Positions 10,461 to 22,959 are shown, numbered from the stretch's first letter. The stretch: 64,000 bases of DNA from Glandiceps talaboti (GCF_964340395.1 NC_135555.1:18253115-18317114), one strand, 5' to 3'. Notes: generated by a model not told the origin, from the sequence alone. Numbers and translations: made by a program.

Positions 10461-10965
10461 TTCACATCTCTTATGTACCTTTCTGTAAAAAGTTATCAAT
10501 AAAAAAAAATTAAACTGTTATCAAAAGTAATGTCTTTCTGTTTGGTACACTTGGTTTCAAGTTACATCTGACTCAGTATACTAAGTGTGACTAATCATAA
10601 TCTATATGACAAGGGTAAAGAAAAACATATCTTTCCAATATGATCTTCAAAAATGCACACCTAAATTTTGCACACAAACATCTAAAATTAAAATACTTGT
10701 TGCCTTCCTTCATGGAAATCATGAAATATGCCCAAAATATTTTGTCTGGCTATTTCTCTTTCTCATGCTTACTGTGGCACCTTTTATTATAATAATTTTA
10801 CATCAACGAATCCTGACAAATGCATATACCGGTATAATTACAAACAAAACACATGTATGATACAACATACATATTGTAAAATACAAGGACTGTCAATTTT
10901 AAACCTGGAGAAGTGCTGGAGATATGATACATGAAAATTTTTATATGCTACTCATTCTGATGGTT

Positions 10966-11598
10966 CTATCCAGTCAACAATTCATCTACTGTTGCTTTAA
11001 AATGATCAAAACTGTTAAAGGTCTGGTCAGTCAGACCTTTTGAAGTCAATCTTTTATACTCTTCACACCAACACTTTTTTCTATATTTTTTATGGCCTTG
11101 TGTCTTTTTACCACAATGTGTGCACAATGGGAAATTAGAAATTCGAGAAGCTTTATGTGCTGGTGTACTAATTAATTCTTCGCGTAATTTGCATTTGTAC
11201 GATGTTGACCGTGCCCAGTATTCTTCATTTGAAGCTTCACTAGCAGTAGCCATATATGACTGATGATGTGGCATATGGTCTGGTCTGGTCTGAGTTGGCA
11301 TGATTGACATATCAATCGTCATTTCAGCTGATGTTGCTGTTGCTGTTGGGGTCACACAGTCATATCGACTTTTATGTGTTTTTGTTCCTGCCATACTGGG
11401 TTTATGGTAGTAGGACATTGGTCCAATTAGGCTGTTGCAGTTTGTTTGGTAGGCGTTCAGCGTGTGGGATCTGGTCATGAGAGGTGAATTGATGAAGCTT
11501 CGTGAGCCCGACAACAGTCACGATCCACATACATGAGACTCGGTACTGGTTGAGAGGCAGCTTTGTAGCGATTCATCAGTCCCTGAGCCATACCTGTA
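10966..11598 (-). pseudogene. fragments of an unrecognised, possibly transposon-derived protein
   Basis: Two pieces of protein-like sequence lie in different frames on the minus strand. The upstream piece follows a good acceptor (TTATACAG, ending at 11597) and reads GLMNRYKAASQPVPSLMYVD then RDCCR. The downstream piece (ORF 10966-11514) has a Cys-rich CTHCGKKTQGHKK segment followed by CWC. The YVDRDCC motif reminds me of large DUF6729-type, transposon-associated proteins of aquatic animals, but that is from memory. The ORF has no ATG where the homology begins. I read it as a decayed gene or an exon with a frame change. Confidence 0.4.
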
Positions 11599-12022
11599 TA
11601 ATAAGATCATATGTTTACATTTCAAATATATTTCTTGCTCAACCCATGAAAATTATAGCTAAAAAATAACCAATTTAATTTATAATGTTAAAGCATGAAG
11701 CAGAACATTATAGAAATATCACAATTGTCCACAGAGTGCAAAGTTTCAGACAATTCACAACCTGTAAAGTTACTTGTTCCTTGGTAGGGTAGCAATGTGA
11801 ATATCAAAACATTAACAAATATGAATTTATTTACATGGATATTGATTTTTTTGTTCAAATTGTATGTTATTAATATCCTTATGAATGACATCTCCCAAAA
11901 CACTATGAAAGATACAGTTTTGATTGAATTTGAAGTAAAATGCAAACGTTTTATTTTCATTCCCCTTTGAGTAACTCTATGATTGATAATTAAATGACAT
12001 TCAAGATTCAAGAAAGGCATTT

Positions 12023-13040
12023 TAATAATAATAATAATAATAATAATAAAAATATATTTATTGCCATTGTGCATCATTTAAAAAGAATACATGTACACTA
12101 GGAAAATGTTGCAATGTCGCTCAGGACAAACAATCTCTATTCCAAACAAGACAACACCAAAACTACCAACATGAGACAAGAGTAAAACTGTTAAAACTAA
12201 AAGATTATCATGACAGTGACTGAACAGCGCATGGGAAGAAACTGTTGCTAAAACGTACCGACCTGACTTTTAAGGATTGATAGCGGCGGCCAGAAGGGAG
12301 CAACTGAAAAAGGTCATTTGCGGGATGTGTACTGTCAGTAGCAATAAGAGAGGCTCTGCGGACAATTCGTTGGTGGTAGAGATTTTCAAGACATGGCAAA
12401 TCTGTGCCAATTATTTTCGATGCAGTGGCCACGATCTTGTTCAGCTTCAATTTATCACTTTTGGATGCAGCTCCAAACCAAACTGTTATCGAAAAAGTTA
12501 GTAAACTTTCAATAACTGCTCTATAGAATTGAACCATTATACTTTTGTTGAATCCAAACTTTTTTAATTGCCTCAGAAAGTAAAGACGTTGCTGTGCCCT
12601 TTTCAGGATGTTATCAGTATTCTTATCCCACTTTAAATCGTCCGAAATAATAGATCCTAGGAACTTGAAGCTGTTCACAATTTCTATGGGGTTGCCATTG
12701 ATTGCAAGTGGTTCTGGGTGGGATTTGTTTTTCCAGAAGTCAATGATCATTTCTTTTGTTTTTGAAACATGGAGATCAAGGTTATTTTCTGAGCACCAGC
12801 TAACGAGATTATTAACTTCATTGCGATATGCACTTTCGTCAAACCATGGTTTGTTATACGGGTAGATTTTGACTTTCTTAGTTGGAACACATAGACTTTC
12901 ACAAAAAGCAATGTTACGTAGTCACACACTGAATCGGTGTACTCGTCAATGTTTTTAGATGTTTCATTAAATACATTCCAGTCTGTGATCTCTAAACATG
13001 CGCGGAGATTGTCAATTGCTGCATTTTCTCTATAAAAAAT
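12023..13040 (-). mobile_element. internally deleted LINE copy with (ATT)n tail
   Basis: Minus-strand LINE relic. The 5' part keeps the linker after the endonuclease (TDWNVFNETSKNIDEYTDSV, then YPYNKPWF). It then jumps to the end of the reverse transcriptase (LVSWCSENNLDLHVSKTKEM), so the polymerase core is missing. The rest is a normal C-terminus with VNSFKFLGSIISDDLKWDKN and LLPSGRRYQS. The 3' end is AATAAATATATTTTT followed by (ATT)n, the expected 3' microsatellite. One frame change is visible near CDYV. It cannot encode a working enzyme. It sits in an apparent intron of the minus-strand fragments described next. Confidence 0.85.
12208..12750 (-). pseudogene. LINE reverse transcriptase C-terminus (remnant)
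   Basis: A 180-codon open stretch encoding the thumb and C-terminal region. Conserved blocks are VNSFKFLGSII, RLYFLRQLKKFG, FYRAVIESLLTFSITVWFG and LLPSGRRYQSLK. It ends at a stop 5' of the LINE tail. The catalytic FADD block is not present upstream because of the internal deletion. Confidence 0.85.
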
Positions 13041-13061
13041 AAATAAGATGTGACAAATCAC

Positions 13062-13118
13062 CTGTGTTATCCATGGAGGAGAAGCTTTACTAACAGGTTG
13101 TGGACTGTCTACACTTGG
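13062..13118 (-). CDS. candidate exon, unrecognised minus-strand gene
   Basis: A 19-codon frame (PSVDSPQPVSKASPPWITQ) lies between an AG and a GTGATT donor. Its phase agrees with the exon at 13285-13394. It resembles nothing I know, and the acceptor has a poor pyrimidine tract. Confidence 0.3.
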
Positions 13119-13284
13119 CTCACATCAGATGTGGACGCAGAATCCAAAGTCTTCAATAAAAATATTTTAATAACAGCATAATTAGTCATTTTATTAATTA
13201 ATTAATTAATTTATTTTGGAATTAATTGTTGGTATTGTATAATTTAAGTAACTGTATGGATTTAATAACATGGACATAAAATAC

Positions 13285-13394
13285 CTGGTTACTGGGAGCA
13301 TCAGAGGTTTGTTGTAAATCACTTCCAAGATTATTTATCCCAGATTGAGTTGGTTTGACTTGATCCAGTGATACATCCTGTGTTGGCTCATTCA
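13285..13394 (-). CDS. candidate exon, unrecognised minus-strand gene
   Basis: A 110-nt open stretch (NEPTQDVSLDQVKPTQSG...) lies between TGATTTAG and a GTATTT donor. It starts in the phase left by the candidate exon ending at 14132 and ends in phase 0, as the next one needs. The composition is hydrophilic (Gln, Ser, Asp). Function unknown. Confidence 0.35.
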
Positions 13395-14131
13395 CTAAAT
13401 CAGATTATAATAGACAAGATACATATTACATACTGTCTTTATCATCACTGACACAAGCTTTGTTTATCTCCTAACCTCATCTGATAATAACAAATTCTGA
13501 ATCAAATATCTGATTTCAGATTTCAAGGTAACTGAAGTATAAGATGCCACAGAGAGATACAAGGAAAAAAACATATAATATTCATGCATACATGATTGTT
13601 GCATAGCACAAATATACACTACCAAATTAAAGTTATAGATACAGGTTCATCATATCTATATTCATAACATATTAAAAGTTATGAATATAGCTGTAATATT
13701 TTTTGAATTCATATCTTATCATATGCCCCTGCCATATCACTCCACCTCAGATGACATTTAACATAATATCACAATTAAATATGGGACATAAACATCATGA
13801 CATGCACATTGTTTTGGTAGTACTTCCATACTTAATCACACATGTATGCACACAAGTCAAAATGCACATGTGATTCATCACTCGTGCATGATTCATGAGT
13901 GGGTGGCCTCACACCAAAAAAATAATATAATTCCAACAGTAGATAGATATAACTGAATTTCACTACCATACAGTATCTTTTTTAAATGACTCCATAATAT
14001 TGTCTGACAGACATTCCCTTGTTGAATGTTGGTGCCCTCTGCTATTGGCTGACAGCGGAGAGCACCAGTAATGGCCAGTCTGTCAGACTATCCAAAATGC
14101 TGATTATTATAAATAGAACTACACAACCAAC
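13395..14131. other. AT-rich, apparent intron
   Basis: No coding frame or repeat is recognised. It would be the intron between the two candidate minus-strand exons. Confidence 0.35.
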
Positions 14132-14270
14132 CTGTTTCTGTGTTGTCAGAGTCAGCATTTGTCTCAATATTCTTCTATGCCAATAAAAAATCTGATTCAT
14201 CATTCCATGTTCTATCAAAATCTACTGGATTGAATGTGTCAGCAGGCTTCGTATGAAGAATTGACTGAAA
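14132..14270 (-). CDS. candidate exon with in-frame stop
   Basis: The frame reads NPVDFDRTWNDESDFLLA, then a TAG, then KNIETNADSDNTET before a GTTGGT donor. The phase fits the exon at 13394. The stop argues for a pseudogene, or for a different exon boundary. The 5' limit is not defined. Confidence 0.25.
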
Positions 14271-14643
14271 ATATTTAACGTTGGATATAATACAGGTTAA
14301 TTGTTTAATCTTGTAATAAAATTGAAAACACAGTAGTAGAATATGATTATGAGTGCCGATCTGGCGGTGCCCCTTCATTCACAAGTATCAGTTTAGGTAG
14401 CAAGTGGGAAGACATCATTCAAAACAAGAGAAGTCGTCTGAATAACAAACTTGCGTGAGGTGACAAAATGGCGGATAAACAAGGGGGTGTGTACGCAAAC
14501 ACGACATCTGATTGGTTCCGACTGTAGACTGTAGACACCCAGCCAATCAGCGTACAGCTTTGACTGTAGAATTGCACCACTGTAGACTCCGACTCGACAC
14601 GAGCGAGGCGATTCTGCGATCGCTCATGACCTTGCCACAAATA

Positions 14644-14672
14644 ATTTGCATATTTATTACCCATAATGCAAT
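14644..14672 (+). promoter_or_regulatory. U1 distal sequence element, copy 2
   Basis: Octamer ATTTGCAT (14644-14651) followed by ACCCATAATGCA (14659-14670). The spacing is the same as in copy 1, about 265 bp before the RNA start. Relative to copy 1 there is one substitution in the Staf-like site and none in the octamer. Confidence 0.7.
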
Positions 14673-14916
14673 GATATGTTGATCACGTAATTTTTCAATT
14701 CGAATTCATTCATTCGTCTAAATATATAATAAAAGTTATCTCATATTGTAAAGATATAATTTGTCTATTAAATAGGTACATTTTTGGGTTTTCTAGAGAT
14801 TTTCAGCGTGAAATGATAAAATAACTTCACAGTCAGAGAAGCGTTACCGATTTAATAAACCGTTGACAAAGTTTTACTTCGCTTGATACTGTCAATTTGT
14901 GTGCCCCAAGTTCGGT

Positions 14917-15081
14917 ATACTTACCTGGCACAGAGGTCAACCATGATCATAAAGGTGGTTCCTCCAGGGCGAGGCTTGTCCATTGCACTCCGGACAGGTT
15001 GACCCTTGCGATCACCCCAAATGTGGGTGACTCGGGTGCATAATTTATGGTAGTGGGGGACTGCGTTCGCGCTATCCCCTG
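14917..15081 (+). ncRNA. U1 spliceosomal snRNA, copy 2
   Basis: A 165-nt U1 gene that I read as identical to the copy at 8775-8939. It has the same 5' splice-site-pairing end, U1-70K and U1A loops, Sm site and terminal hairpin. Identity of the RNA against diverged flanks suggests selection or gene conversion. Confidence 0.97.
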
Positions 15082-15087
15082 ATTTCT

Positions 15088-15102
15088 CAATCAAAATTAG
15101 AG
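15088..15102 (+). terminator. snRNA 3' box, copy 2
   Basis: CAATCAAAATTAGAG, 7 nt after the RNA end; one base differs from copy 1. Confidence 0.6.
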
Positions 15103-15329
15103 CTTTTAAACGAAATTGATTCTGACGAAATAATGTATCGTATGTTAGTTTCTCACTTAATACTGTGCGGAATTATGTAAGTTACATGTGTTATGTGAAA
15201 ACAAACAAGGGCTCACCGAACAAGTTGTCTGTATCTTTAATACTTATACAATATGCTTTGGTGTGATTGGATGAAACGGATCTTTTTCAAAATTTATTGC
15301 ATGCAAGTTGAGTGCTGAACGTCCCGTAC

Positions 15330-15480
15330 CCCTAAGAAAGAGTGAGTGGGTTAGGGAGCGATCAGTTTTTACGGCCGGGGGGGGGTTAAATCGGAGGGGG
15401 GTGGACCTCAATTTTAGACTCAAAGAAGGGGGGGGGGTCATCATTTTTACAAAGTAAATTGGAAGGGGGGCGGGGTCACC
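15330..15480. mobile_element. solo end of a G-rich TIR element
   Basis: GGGAGCGATCAGTTTTTACG, a G run, and GGGGGGGTCATCATTTTTAC resemble the terminal and subterminal repeats of the 19711-21738 element (GGGACCGGTCAGTTTCTTCG, GGGGGGGTCATGCTGTTTTG). No partner end is seen nearby, so this is probably a remnant of a related family. Confidence 0.5.
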
Positions 15481-15869
15481 TTATTTTCAACAACTGAACG
15501 AAATCATGAACCACCCTGCTGTACTTAAATTTCCATACAACGCATACAATAAACTGGCTATAAATATACGTTCAAATATAACATAAACTCTGTCTCTTGA
15601 TACATCCCAAGCATATGACACGGAGTCATAACATTGCACCTTTTTAAGCAACAATTTTGTTAGAAATGACTTTTCAATATTGCAGGCCATTAGTTGCATT
15701 GTGTCATCATGTGGTATAAAAACTTACATGTGTAGCTGTACACGTAACACATAAGAAATAAAATACCTTGAAATTTACTGGATGGACTGACCCTAAAATC
15801 TGTGCCTCCATTGACCTGAACATGTTGAATTGCACACAAACATAGCCAATAGAGACACACTTCCCATTC

Positions 15870-15975
15870 CTCACTGAAACGGCTAGTGTCCCGAATTAAT
15901 TTTGTGTATGTCCTGAACTTATGATTAATTTTGTGTATGTGCTGAATTAATTTTGTGTATGTGTCGAATTAATTT
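15870..15975. repeat. fragment of inner foldback plus TTAATTTTGTGTATGT repeats
   Basis: TTCCTCACTGAAACGGCTAG at 15873 matches the inner foldback arm at 19195 and 19490. It is followed by four tandem copies of AATTAATTTTGTGTATGT with a variable CTGA linker. Confidence 0.6.
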
Positions 15976-16184
15976 TGCCCCTACAATCCTTAGTGCGCGA
16001 GATTCCTTATTCAAAATAGCAGCCCGCAGTGGTGCTCGACGGGTTGTCATTCGAGAAAGGAATCAAGGAGGATTCTACCAATTTTTGCTAAATCTAAAAT
16101 CAGTTGTTTCTGTCTCCCCTGAATTTAGGATCGACAGACGATCTATATGAAGTTAAGTTTCGAATGTTTGATGCCACAGGGACT

Positions 16185-18200
16185 TTTAGGGCCGTAGCCT
16201 GACCAAATTGCCAAGGGGGGCAGAACTTTGTCTTGGTGCAATCTTGCATGTAAAATTTAGAAAAGTGCTAATTTACATTAATTTGCATCTAATTTACATA
16301 ATACATTTTTAAGCATACGCAATTAGATATCATATGTAAGGTCAGAAAAAAAAATGCTGGTCAACGGGTAAACTAACCCATCACATTGGGTAAGTAGGTC
16401 GATTTCATTTTCTCACAATGCTGACAAGGATAAAACAAACCATATATAATGATAGCAAAATATTTCAGGTCGAGTTTAGATAGAACTTATTCAGTCTGGT
16501 CATCTTCATACTATCTCATGCAATTTATCTGCATAGCTACAGTTAGGAAATGTACACAATTTACGGTTAAACAAATGGTGTAGTGCCTCTCACCCTCTCT
16601 TCTCATAAAATGTTAAACCCCGCCAATTGAAACTCAAGCATTATTTTAGCCACCCCTTCTGTCACTACAGTGATATAAAAGCATATGGTACAATGATGCA
16701 TTGGAAGGAGACAACTCCAAACGTGAAAAAAATTGAAAATAAGACAGTGTGAGAGGCCATTTAGAAGCATAAAATATCAAACCATAGACATAATAAAATA
16801 CCAGAATTGAAACAATTATGCTATGCACTACATATTATTTGGAAGTGTAAATTGTTGTGGCAAAGCTGAAAGATATTATGCGGATGTGCACATGGTAAAT
16901 GACTTCTCCTTAAGTTTAATTTGGTTCCAAAATATCCCGAAAAAGAGCAAAACATTTCAAGACTTTCAGACTTTTGATGGCCCATTGCCCAATGGTCGTA
17001 AACATTTGTTCAATTCTTTTTAGTGCACATTGGATATTTAATCTCAATCCATGCTTGTATGCCTCATCAGAACCAAGTAAACCACTGTATAAGATATTAT
17101 ATTATTTGGAATAGACTCAAATGTATATTGTTACATGTCCTATTCAGAAAATATAAAGAAATGTCCTTAATTTTGAAAAAAAAATGCGAAGCCCGCATGA
17201 GGATATATTGCCCATCACCAGAAAAAATATATGGGTCGGTTGAACAGCTTTTTCATTTTTTCTGGCCTAATGTCGTATCTTTCAAAGTAGTTGCCGAAAA
17301 GATGTCACATTCAAAGTAAAATAATCATTTTCTTTACCCAACTCTCAAAACTGTTATGGCCTCGTTTATGTCGGAACCCAAGGTGAACTCGGTGAATTCT
17401 CCTTGTCATTATCATTATAATGAAAATTGAAGTTGGATTTTGATGTCGAAGGTACAGCTCTGTTTACAATTTCAAGGCCATTCTTTCCATAGCAAATTGT
17501 CGCTTCAAAATGAATTGCGGAATAACGCTAGTGTCAGTGTGCAATGAGATAATTATATCAAACAACATTTTAACTAAAGACAACGTCGAACACAATTATT
17601 GAAAGAAATATCTTCAAATAGTGGATCTTAAACTGCGTACCTAGTTTAATAGTTTTTCAGGGCCACCAATTATTCCAAAAAGAGATCTGCCGTTTTATCA
17701 GTATGAAATGTTTTAATATAAGGAACAAGATGTAAATGATATCGAGCGCATCTTGGGAGTCACTGCATGCAGCATAGCAGGCGACCTCACGTTGAACGAG
17801 TCGACTTTTTCCGTCTTTTTTTTTAGTATAGTTTCACTCGCTGACATAATTATAATTGCGACTTGCTCTCTTCAAATGGAGACTTCCAATTGAAGACTAC
17901 TGTTACTCGCGGAAAATGCACAGTGCATGTGCGCACTTCTTTTGTACTTTCCCGCACAAAGAATTTTTAATTTGCTGCAAAAGTTACAATTTAGCCAGGA
18001 ATCAGCAGTATAGTATACAGTAATTTTAGTGAACTATCCATTTAAAATCGCACATGCTAGAAATCGGCACGTAAATAACGATTTTAATAGCATTGCTATG
18101 TATTCAAAAAGTAGCTTTTTTTTTCTTTCTTTTTTCCAAAATCTCAGGGGGCAGCTGCCCCCTTGCCCCCCTCCCCCCGCAGGCTACGGTACTGACTTTG
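16185..18200. mobile_element. possible ~2-kb non-autonomous DNA transposon
   Basis: The ends carry short inverted repeats, GGCCGTAGCCTG at 16190 and CAGGCTACGGTAC at ~18179. A G-rich stretch (GGGGGGCAG) lies inside the left end and its complement inside the right. The CCGTAGCC-type ends resemble hAT elements. Flanks share an imperfect GACTTT(T/G). There is no transposase frame inside. The boundaries are tentative. Confidence 0.35.
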
Positions 18201-18827
18201 TCTTTGCTTTTGGATGACTTAGCGAGAGGAGGGCCCATTCCAACGGGACTACCTTCCCATAAGTTTCGGCTACACGTTCAACGTGTACGTGCGCGCACGT
18301 GTGACGTAGGAGATTTTGTGCTACTACGTCGCAATTTTGACCTACTTCTAGCTCTCTGCGTACCTGACAAGTTTCGCGCGCGTTTCGAACGTGGCGACAG
18401 CTAGCTGTTTACATGTAAGTAAACAACGTGAAATTTCTTTTAATTTTTTTTGTAAAATCATCAATAATATAATCAAAAATTTTGATGCTTTTAGCAAGGT
18501 TGACCCTTCACAACATAATACACCTCAGTAATTTTGTTTTCCTTGATAAAATATTTAAAATACAGCCTTGAATCTGTGGCTGCCTTCACGTAACTGATTT
18601 TGCACAGAAATCATGATGTACTGTATGACGATGAATGACGCCCTCATCTAGTATACCCCCATGAGTATCTGTTTATTTGCTGGTTTATTTAATTATTTTA
18701 TTTGTTCCTATACTTGTTCTTTTGCTTGTTCATTTGTCATTTATTTGATAGTTTATTTATTTATTTATTTAATATTTACTTATTTATTTGTTTTATTTTG
18801 CTTGTCACTCGGTTCCTGGGTGCCCTG
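18201..18827. other. no gene recognised
   Basis: Mixed sequence with GCACGT-rich and TTTATTTATTT stretches. I see no supported coding region or element. Confidence 0.4.
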
Positions 18828-19165
18828 TGGTCCGATTTGACCCTTTGTATAAAATTAATTCATGTTCCTATGTATTAGTATAGCGATTTCATATTCGAGT
18901 TCCTATTAAGACAGTACGCAGTAAGAGTAAGAGTAGTAAAGTTTCTTGACCCCTAAAGGCAACGTCTGTAAATTTACGTAATGTGATTGGCTAACGATCC
19001 TTGCAAGTGAACTTGGCCAGCGTCCAAGTACTAGTCACGCCCGGCTTACGTGATAATTTTCAGGTCAGACGACCTAATTGACAGGTCATTTCGACCACAA
19101 ATTCGAACCGCAAAGGGAAATGTCGTCAATTTCAGTAGTTACTAAGTTAGAGTTATTTTTAGCGG

Positions 19166-19528
19166 AGTGTCTCGTACCACTGCGGTGGCAGTAGCCGATC
19201 CTCACTGGAACGGCTAGTGCCACCACCCGCCACAGGGGCGTGTAATATTTCATAGATTGTTGTTTTCTTATTGCTTAGAATGCCGTTTTCTTAGGAAAAT
19301 ATCGTACGAATCTTGCTGCTACAAATGTATCAATCTCTATACTACTAAGAAGTCTCTTCTCTTTACATGTAGGAATATATTAATCAAAAGGTTGTTATAT
19401 TTAGTCTGTAGACCTGGAAAACAACAATCTATGAAATATTACACGCCCCTGTGGTGTAGCGTAGGCATTGAAAACACTGATAAACTAGCCGTTTCAGTGA
19501 GGAATGGCTAATGCCACCAGCCACGATA
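19166..19528. mobile_element. inner foldback within the 18.8-kb element
   Basis: Arms 19166-19268 and ~19417-19528 are inverted copies (GGGGCGTGTAATATTTCATA; CACTG(G/A)AACGGCTAG). It sits between the outer arms, so it either forms the core of the same element or inserted into it. One arm fragment also occurs at 15873. Confidence 0.7.
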
Positions 19529-19710
19529 TTTCTCGTCGCTGAACATCTCTGAAAATTATCGCGTAGGCCGGGCCTGACTTGGACGCTGGCCAAATTCAAA
19601 TGCAAGGATCGTTAGCCAATCACATTACGTAAAATTTACAGACGTTGCCTTAGGGGTCAAGAAACTTTACTACTCTTAGGAACTCGAACATGAAATCGCT
19701 TTACTATTAC

Positions 19711-21738
19711 TAAGGGACCGGTCAGTTTCTTCGGCCTGGGGGGGGGGGGGCGGTGGATTGGTAGGGGGGGGGGGTCACCCTGTTTTTGAAATTGGCAGTA
19801 GGGGGGGTCATGCTGTTTTGAAAATTGTGGATAGGGGGGGTCATTGTGTTTTAGATTGTGATGGAAGAAAAAAATCCTTTCTACAATGGCATATCCTTGT
19901 CTGAAATGTGGTACATGTCAATATTTGTTCTTGTCCCTGTTTCTTACATGAATTCTTTAACATTACTTATTAGTTCAAACCTAACTATACATATTCATAT
20001 ACATGTACCGGTATTACCTACCTACCACACTAGTTACAGAATACGTCATGTAAATGCTTGGCTGCTTCACAATCAATGCTTCGCTTATATTCCAGTTTGG
20101 GGCAAAAGTGAACTTGAAGGTTTCGCAATGGTAATTTTCATTATAGTTTATAAATGAAGTTAATCTAAATTGTTCTACTCGTCATGCTATTGACACTACA
20201 AATCACCACATCTCATCAGATTCCAGTTACTATTATACACTAGGTATGACCACCTAAAGTTCTCTAACATACCGGTGACTTTATTATACATGCAATATTA
20301 ATGCCCCTATATACTAATGTTAGTGACGTGTGATATGAGAAACTCATTTAAAAACGTTTTACGTTAGCTTTTCAAAGCTTGGAAATATTACCTCAAAGGT
20401 TATGAATAACCTAAACATTGCCTTAGTATCTCAAGCAAAAAACTCCATATCTGCCAGGGGGAAAACCCCAAGGACTCCCTCACCCCCAGAGGTCACTCAT
20501 ACATTCAACCAACAATCAGATGCACCAACAACCTTTTTACTGTCATAATGGTATTAAACTTTTCTTAAATATTTTCACCCTATTCTAATTTGATATGATA
20601 TTGTCTTTTCAAGATCTGAAACGTTTGCCAAGATAGTCTAAAATTGCCTTAAACTCCAAATCTCCCCTACCAATGATACTACCATTATAGATGTGCTGAC
20701 CTTTACTACATGTATATAATGATGCCATTTAAACTTTTTAAGAACATATTTCAACCCTTAGTGTAAGTTATAAAGAATAGTTTCTGATACTTGCTGTCTT
20801 GTAAAGCATGGATTAAGTTATTGCTTGAAAGGGTCTGAATAGCCTAAATATTGGCTTTAAGAGTAAAAATTCTCCAGGGTTTCTAGAGGGAGACCCCCTC
20901 AGACCCCCCACATGAGGTGGACATATCCCAGTCTCAAGCTCTTCCCCTCTTACTGTCAAGATGCTATCAAAGTATATTTCAAAAGTATTTCAACCCTATG
21001 TAGTTGCTTTTAACATGTTGGTGTTGTCTTGTAAGGCTTGGAAATTATTGTCTGAAAGGGTCTGAATAGTCTCAAAATTGACTTTTCAGAGTTAAAAACC
21101 TCCAGGGTTTCTAGGAGGAGACCCCCTAGGACCCCCACCCCACATGAGGTGTACACATCCTAGTCTCAAGATCTCCCCCCTACCTCTTACTGTCAAGATC
21201 CTATCAAACTATATTTCAAAAATATTTCAACCTTATGTAGTTGCATTTTACATGTTGGTGCTGTCTTGTAAAGCTTGGAAATTATTTTCTGAAAATGTCT
21301 GAATAGTCTCAAAATTGACTTTTCAGAGTTAAAAACCTCCTGGGCTTCTAGGGGGAGACCCCCTAGGACCCCCATAAGAGATGTAAATATTCCCTTCTCA
21401 AGCTTTCCTACCTTTCACTGCCAAGATGCTATTAAACTCCTTTTCGAATATATTTACCCTGTGTAGTCAATAATTATAAATATGATAGTGCTAACCCGGG
21501 ATCTTATAAAGTAGATGCAAGAGTCAAGCAGTCCACACTGAGTCACGATAAAAAAATACCTGTCATGCGAATATTATATATGGGGGGGGGGGGGTCATCA
21601 TGTTTTAGAATTAAGTGATAGGGGGGGTCAGCCTGTTTTTAGTTTTACAGATAGGGGGGGTCAGTGACTTTTTGTCGGCCCGATTTAAGAATCCACCGCC
21701 CCCCCCCCCCCAGGCTGGAGAAACTGACCGGTCCCTAA
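19711..21738. mobile_element. 2-kb TIR element with internal tandem repeats
   Basis: Terminal inverted repeats AGGGACCGGTCAGTTTCT(T/C) start at 19713 and end at 21736, followed inward by a long G (or C) run and GGTGGATT. Subterminal blocks of GGGGGGGTCA(T/G) are repeated three times at each end. No transposase is recognisable, so it is non-autonomous. The target duplication is short or absent (a TA-rich site). It is inserted in the right arm of the foldback. Confidence 0.75.
20340..21470. repeat. satellite-like array inside the TIR element, ~230-bp unit
   Basis: Five diverged units share TGTCTTGTAAAGCTTGGAAA, TCTGAATAGTCTCAAAATTG, CCAGGGTTTCTAGGGGGAGA and CAAGATGCTATCAAACT. Units start near 20368, 20603, 20796, 21022 and 21258. 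The last three are the most alike. Confidence 0.8.
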
Positions 21739-21979
21739 TACAATCATAGAAACGTGAATTAATAAATCGGACTCGAGAAACAGCGCCTGCTTGTTCTTCC
21801 GCGCTATACTCCAATAAGCTAACTATGTCTAGACTAAATAACAATAAACATGGCGTACCAACAGTTTAGTATTACATGTCGTGCGCCAAAGTTTCCACTG
21901 CGCTAAAGTTTCCGTTTGTATGATATGCGCATGCGTCGAAATTAGCCGGAAATTCTGTCGCACTTAATGCGAAATTGTT

Positions 21980-22160
21980 TCCATTGCGACAAACTTTCCG
22001 ACCGTCAGATCTACATTAAATCATAGCCAAAAGACATTTATTCTATAGCGATCCGTATGTTTTGAAAGTTGAATCGAAATTATGTTCAATTTCCCACTTT
22101 TTATTTCCATTGCGACAAACTTTCCGACCGTCAGATCTACATTAAATCATAGCCAATGAC
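21980..22160. repeat. tandem duplication of ~125 bp
   Basis: TTTCCATTGCGACAAACTTT followed by CCGACCGTCAGATCTAC occurs at 21978 and again at 22106. No coding sequence. Confidence 0.75.
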
Positions 22161-22254
22161 ACTCCTTCTATGAGCTGACCCCAAACTACAGAGATGAATT
22201 AAACATGCAGGACCGACCTAGCAAATACTAACATCGACTGTTGAGAACTAAATT

Positions 22255-22810
22255 GTCCAATCACAATGGGGGAGATTCGGAAATGTATTGACATACTTAA
22301 AAACAAACCAAAAAAGCGAGATGGAATCTCTGCAGAATTTTGGAAATATTCTCCACCTGAATGATGATATGTTACATATTCTTTACCATGAAGTTCTGAA
22401 TAGTCGTGTATTCCTTAGTGTCTGGTCTGTAGGATTGATTACACCTGTATTAAGGAGGGTGGTAAAGACTCTCCTGGTAACTATGGCAACATTATGCTAC
22501 TTGATGTCATTGGAAAGATCTACGCCCAAATACTATGTGATAGTCTTAGCTTATGGTTTGATAAGTACAATAATATAATTGTGAGACTCAAATTGGTTTT
22601 AGAAAAAAAGAGAAGTACTCTTGATAACAGATTGATCTTGTACACTCTGATTGAAAAGTATGCTTTATTGTCTGAGAAGGCCTTCGATAGGATACGTCAT
22701 TATTCTTTGTTTTACAAGCTGTGTAAAGCTGAAAATGGTTCAAAGTCTTCTCGTACGATCCTGCAAACACTGTGGATCATAATTTTTAAAATGAAGGCAC
22801 ACACGTTCGA
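22255..22810 (+). pseudogene. LINE reverse transcriptase relic
   Basis: Pieces of a non-LTR reverse transcriptase appear in changing frames. They include a linker (KCIDILKNKPKKRDGISAEF), the fingers block ending in NYG and LLDVIGKIYAQILCDSLS, a KKRSTLDNRLILYTLIEKY block and KAFDRIRHYSLFYKL with the first catalytic Asp. At least three frame changes and a missing C-terminal half show it is dead. It differs from the LINEs at 1-3.9 kb and 12-13 kb, so it represents a third family. Confidence 0.75.
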
Positions 22811-22959
22811 TAAATTACAGGGATAACATCAGTGCACAACACACGGAACAAATATCGTAGTCTCCGTAGATATCGGATAATCTCATTCATATGTGTAACC
22901 ACTGTGTGCGCATGTGAGTTGACCCTGTGATTACCTCATGTACCTAGATGTACCTTGTG

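Larger units (their letters stand above)
14631..15330 (+). repeat. duplicated U1 snRNA segment, copy 2
   Basis: Direct repeat of 8489-9160, about 6.1 kb downstream. It carries its own DSE, U1 gene and 3' box. The downstream flank has ~30-40 bp of extra sequence relative to copy 1. Confidence 0.9.
18828..21770. mobile_element. foldback element carrying a nested 2-kb insertion
   Basis: Left arm 18828-19060 is inverted in the right arm, which is split: 19540-19710, then 21739-21770 after an insertion. Matching landmarks are GCGATTTCAT, AGTAGTAAAGTTTCTTGACC, ACGTAATGTGATTGGCTAAC and GGCCAGCGTCCAAGT. The outer tips ATTAATTCATGTTCCTATG and GTCCGATTT are matched only beyond 21738, which shows that the 19711-21738 element landed inside the right arm. 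Without the insertion the element would be ~0.9 kb. It has no coding capacity. Confidence 0.75.
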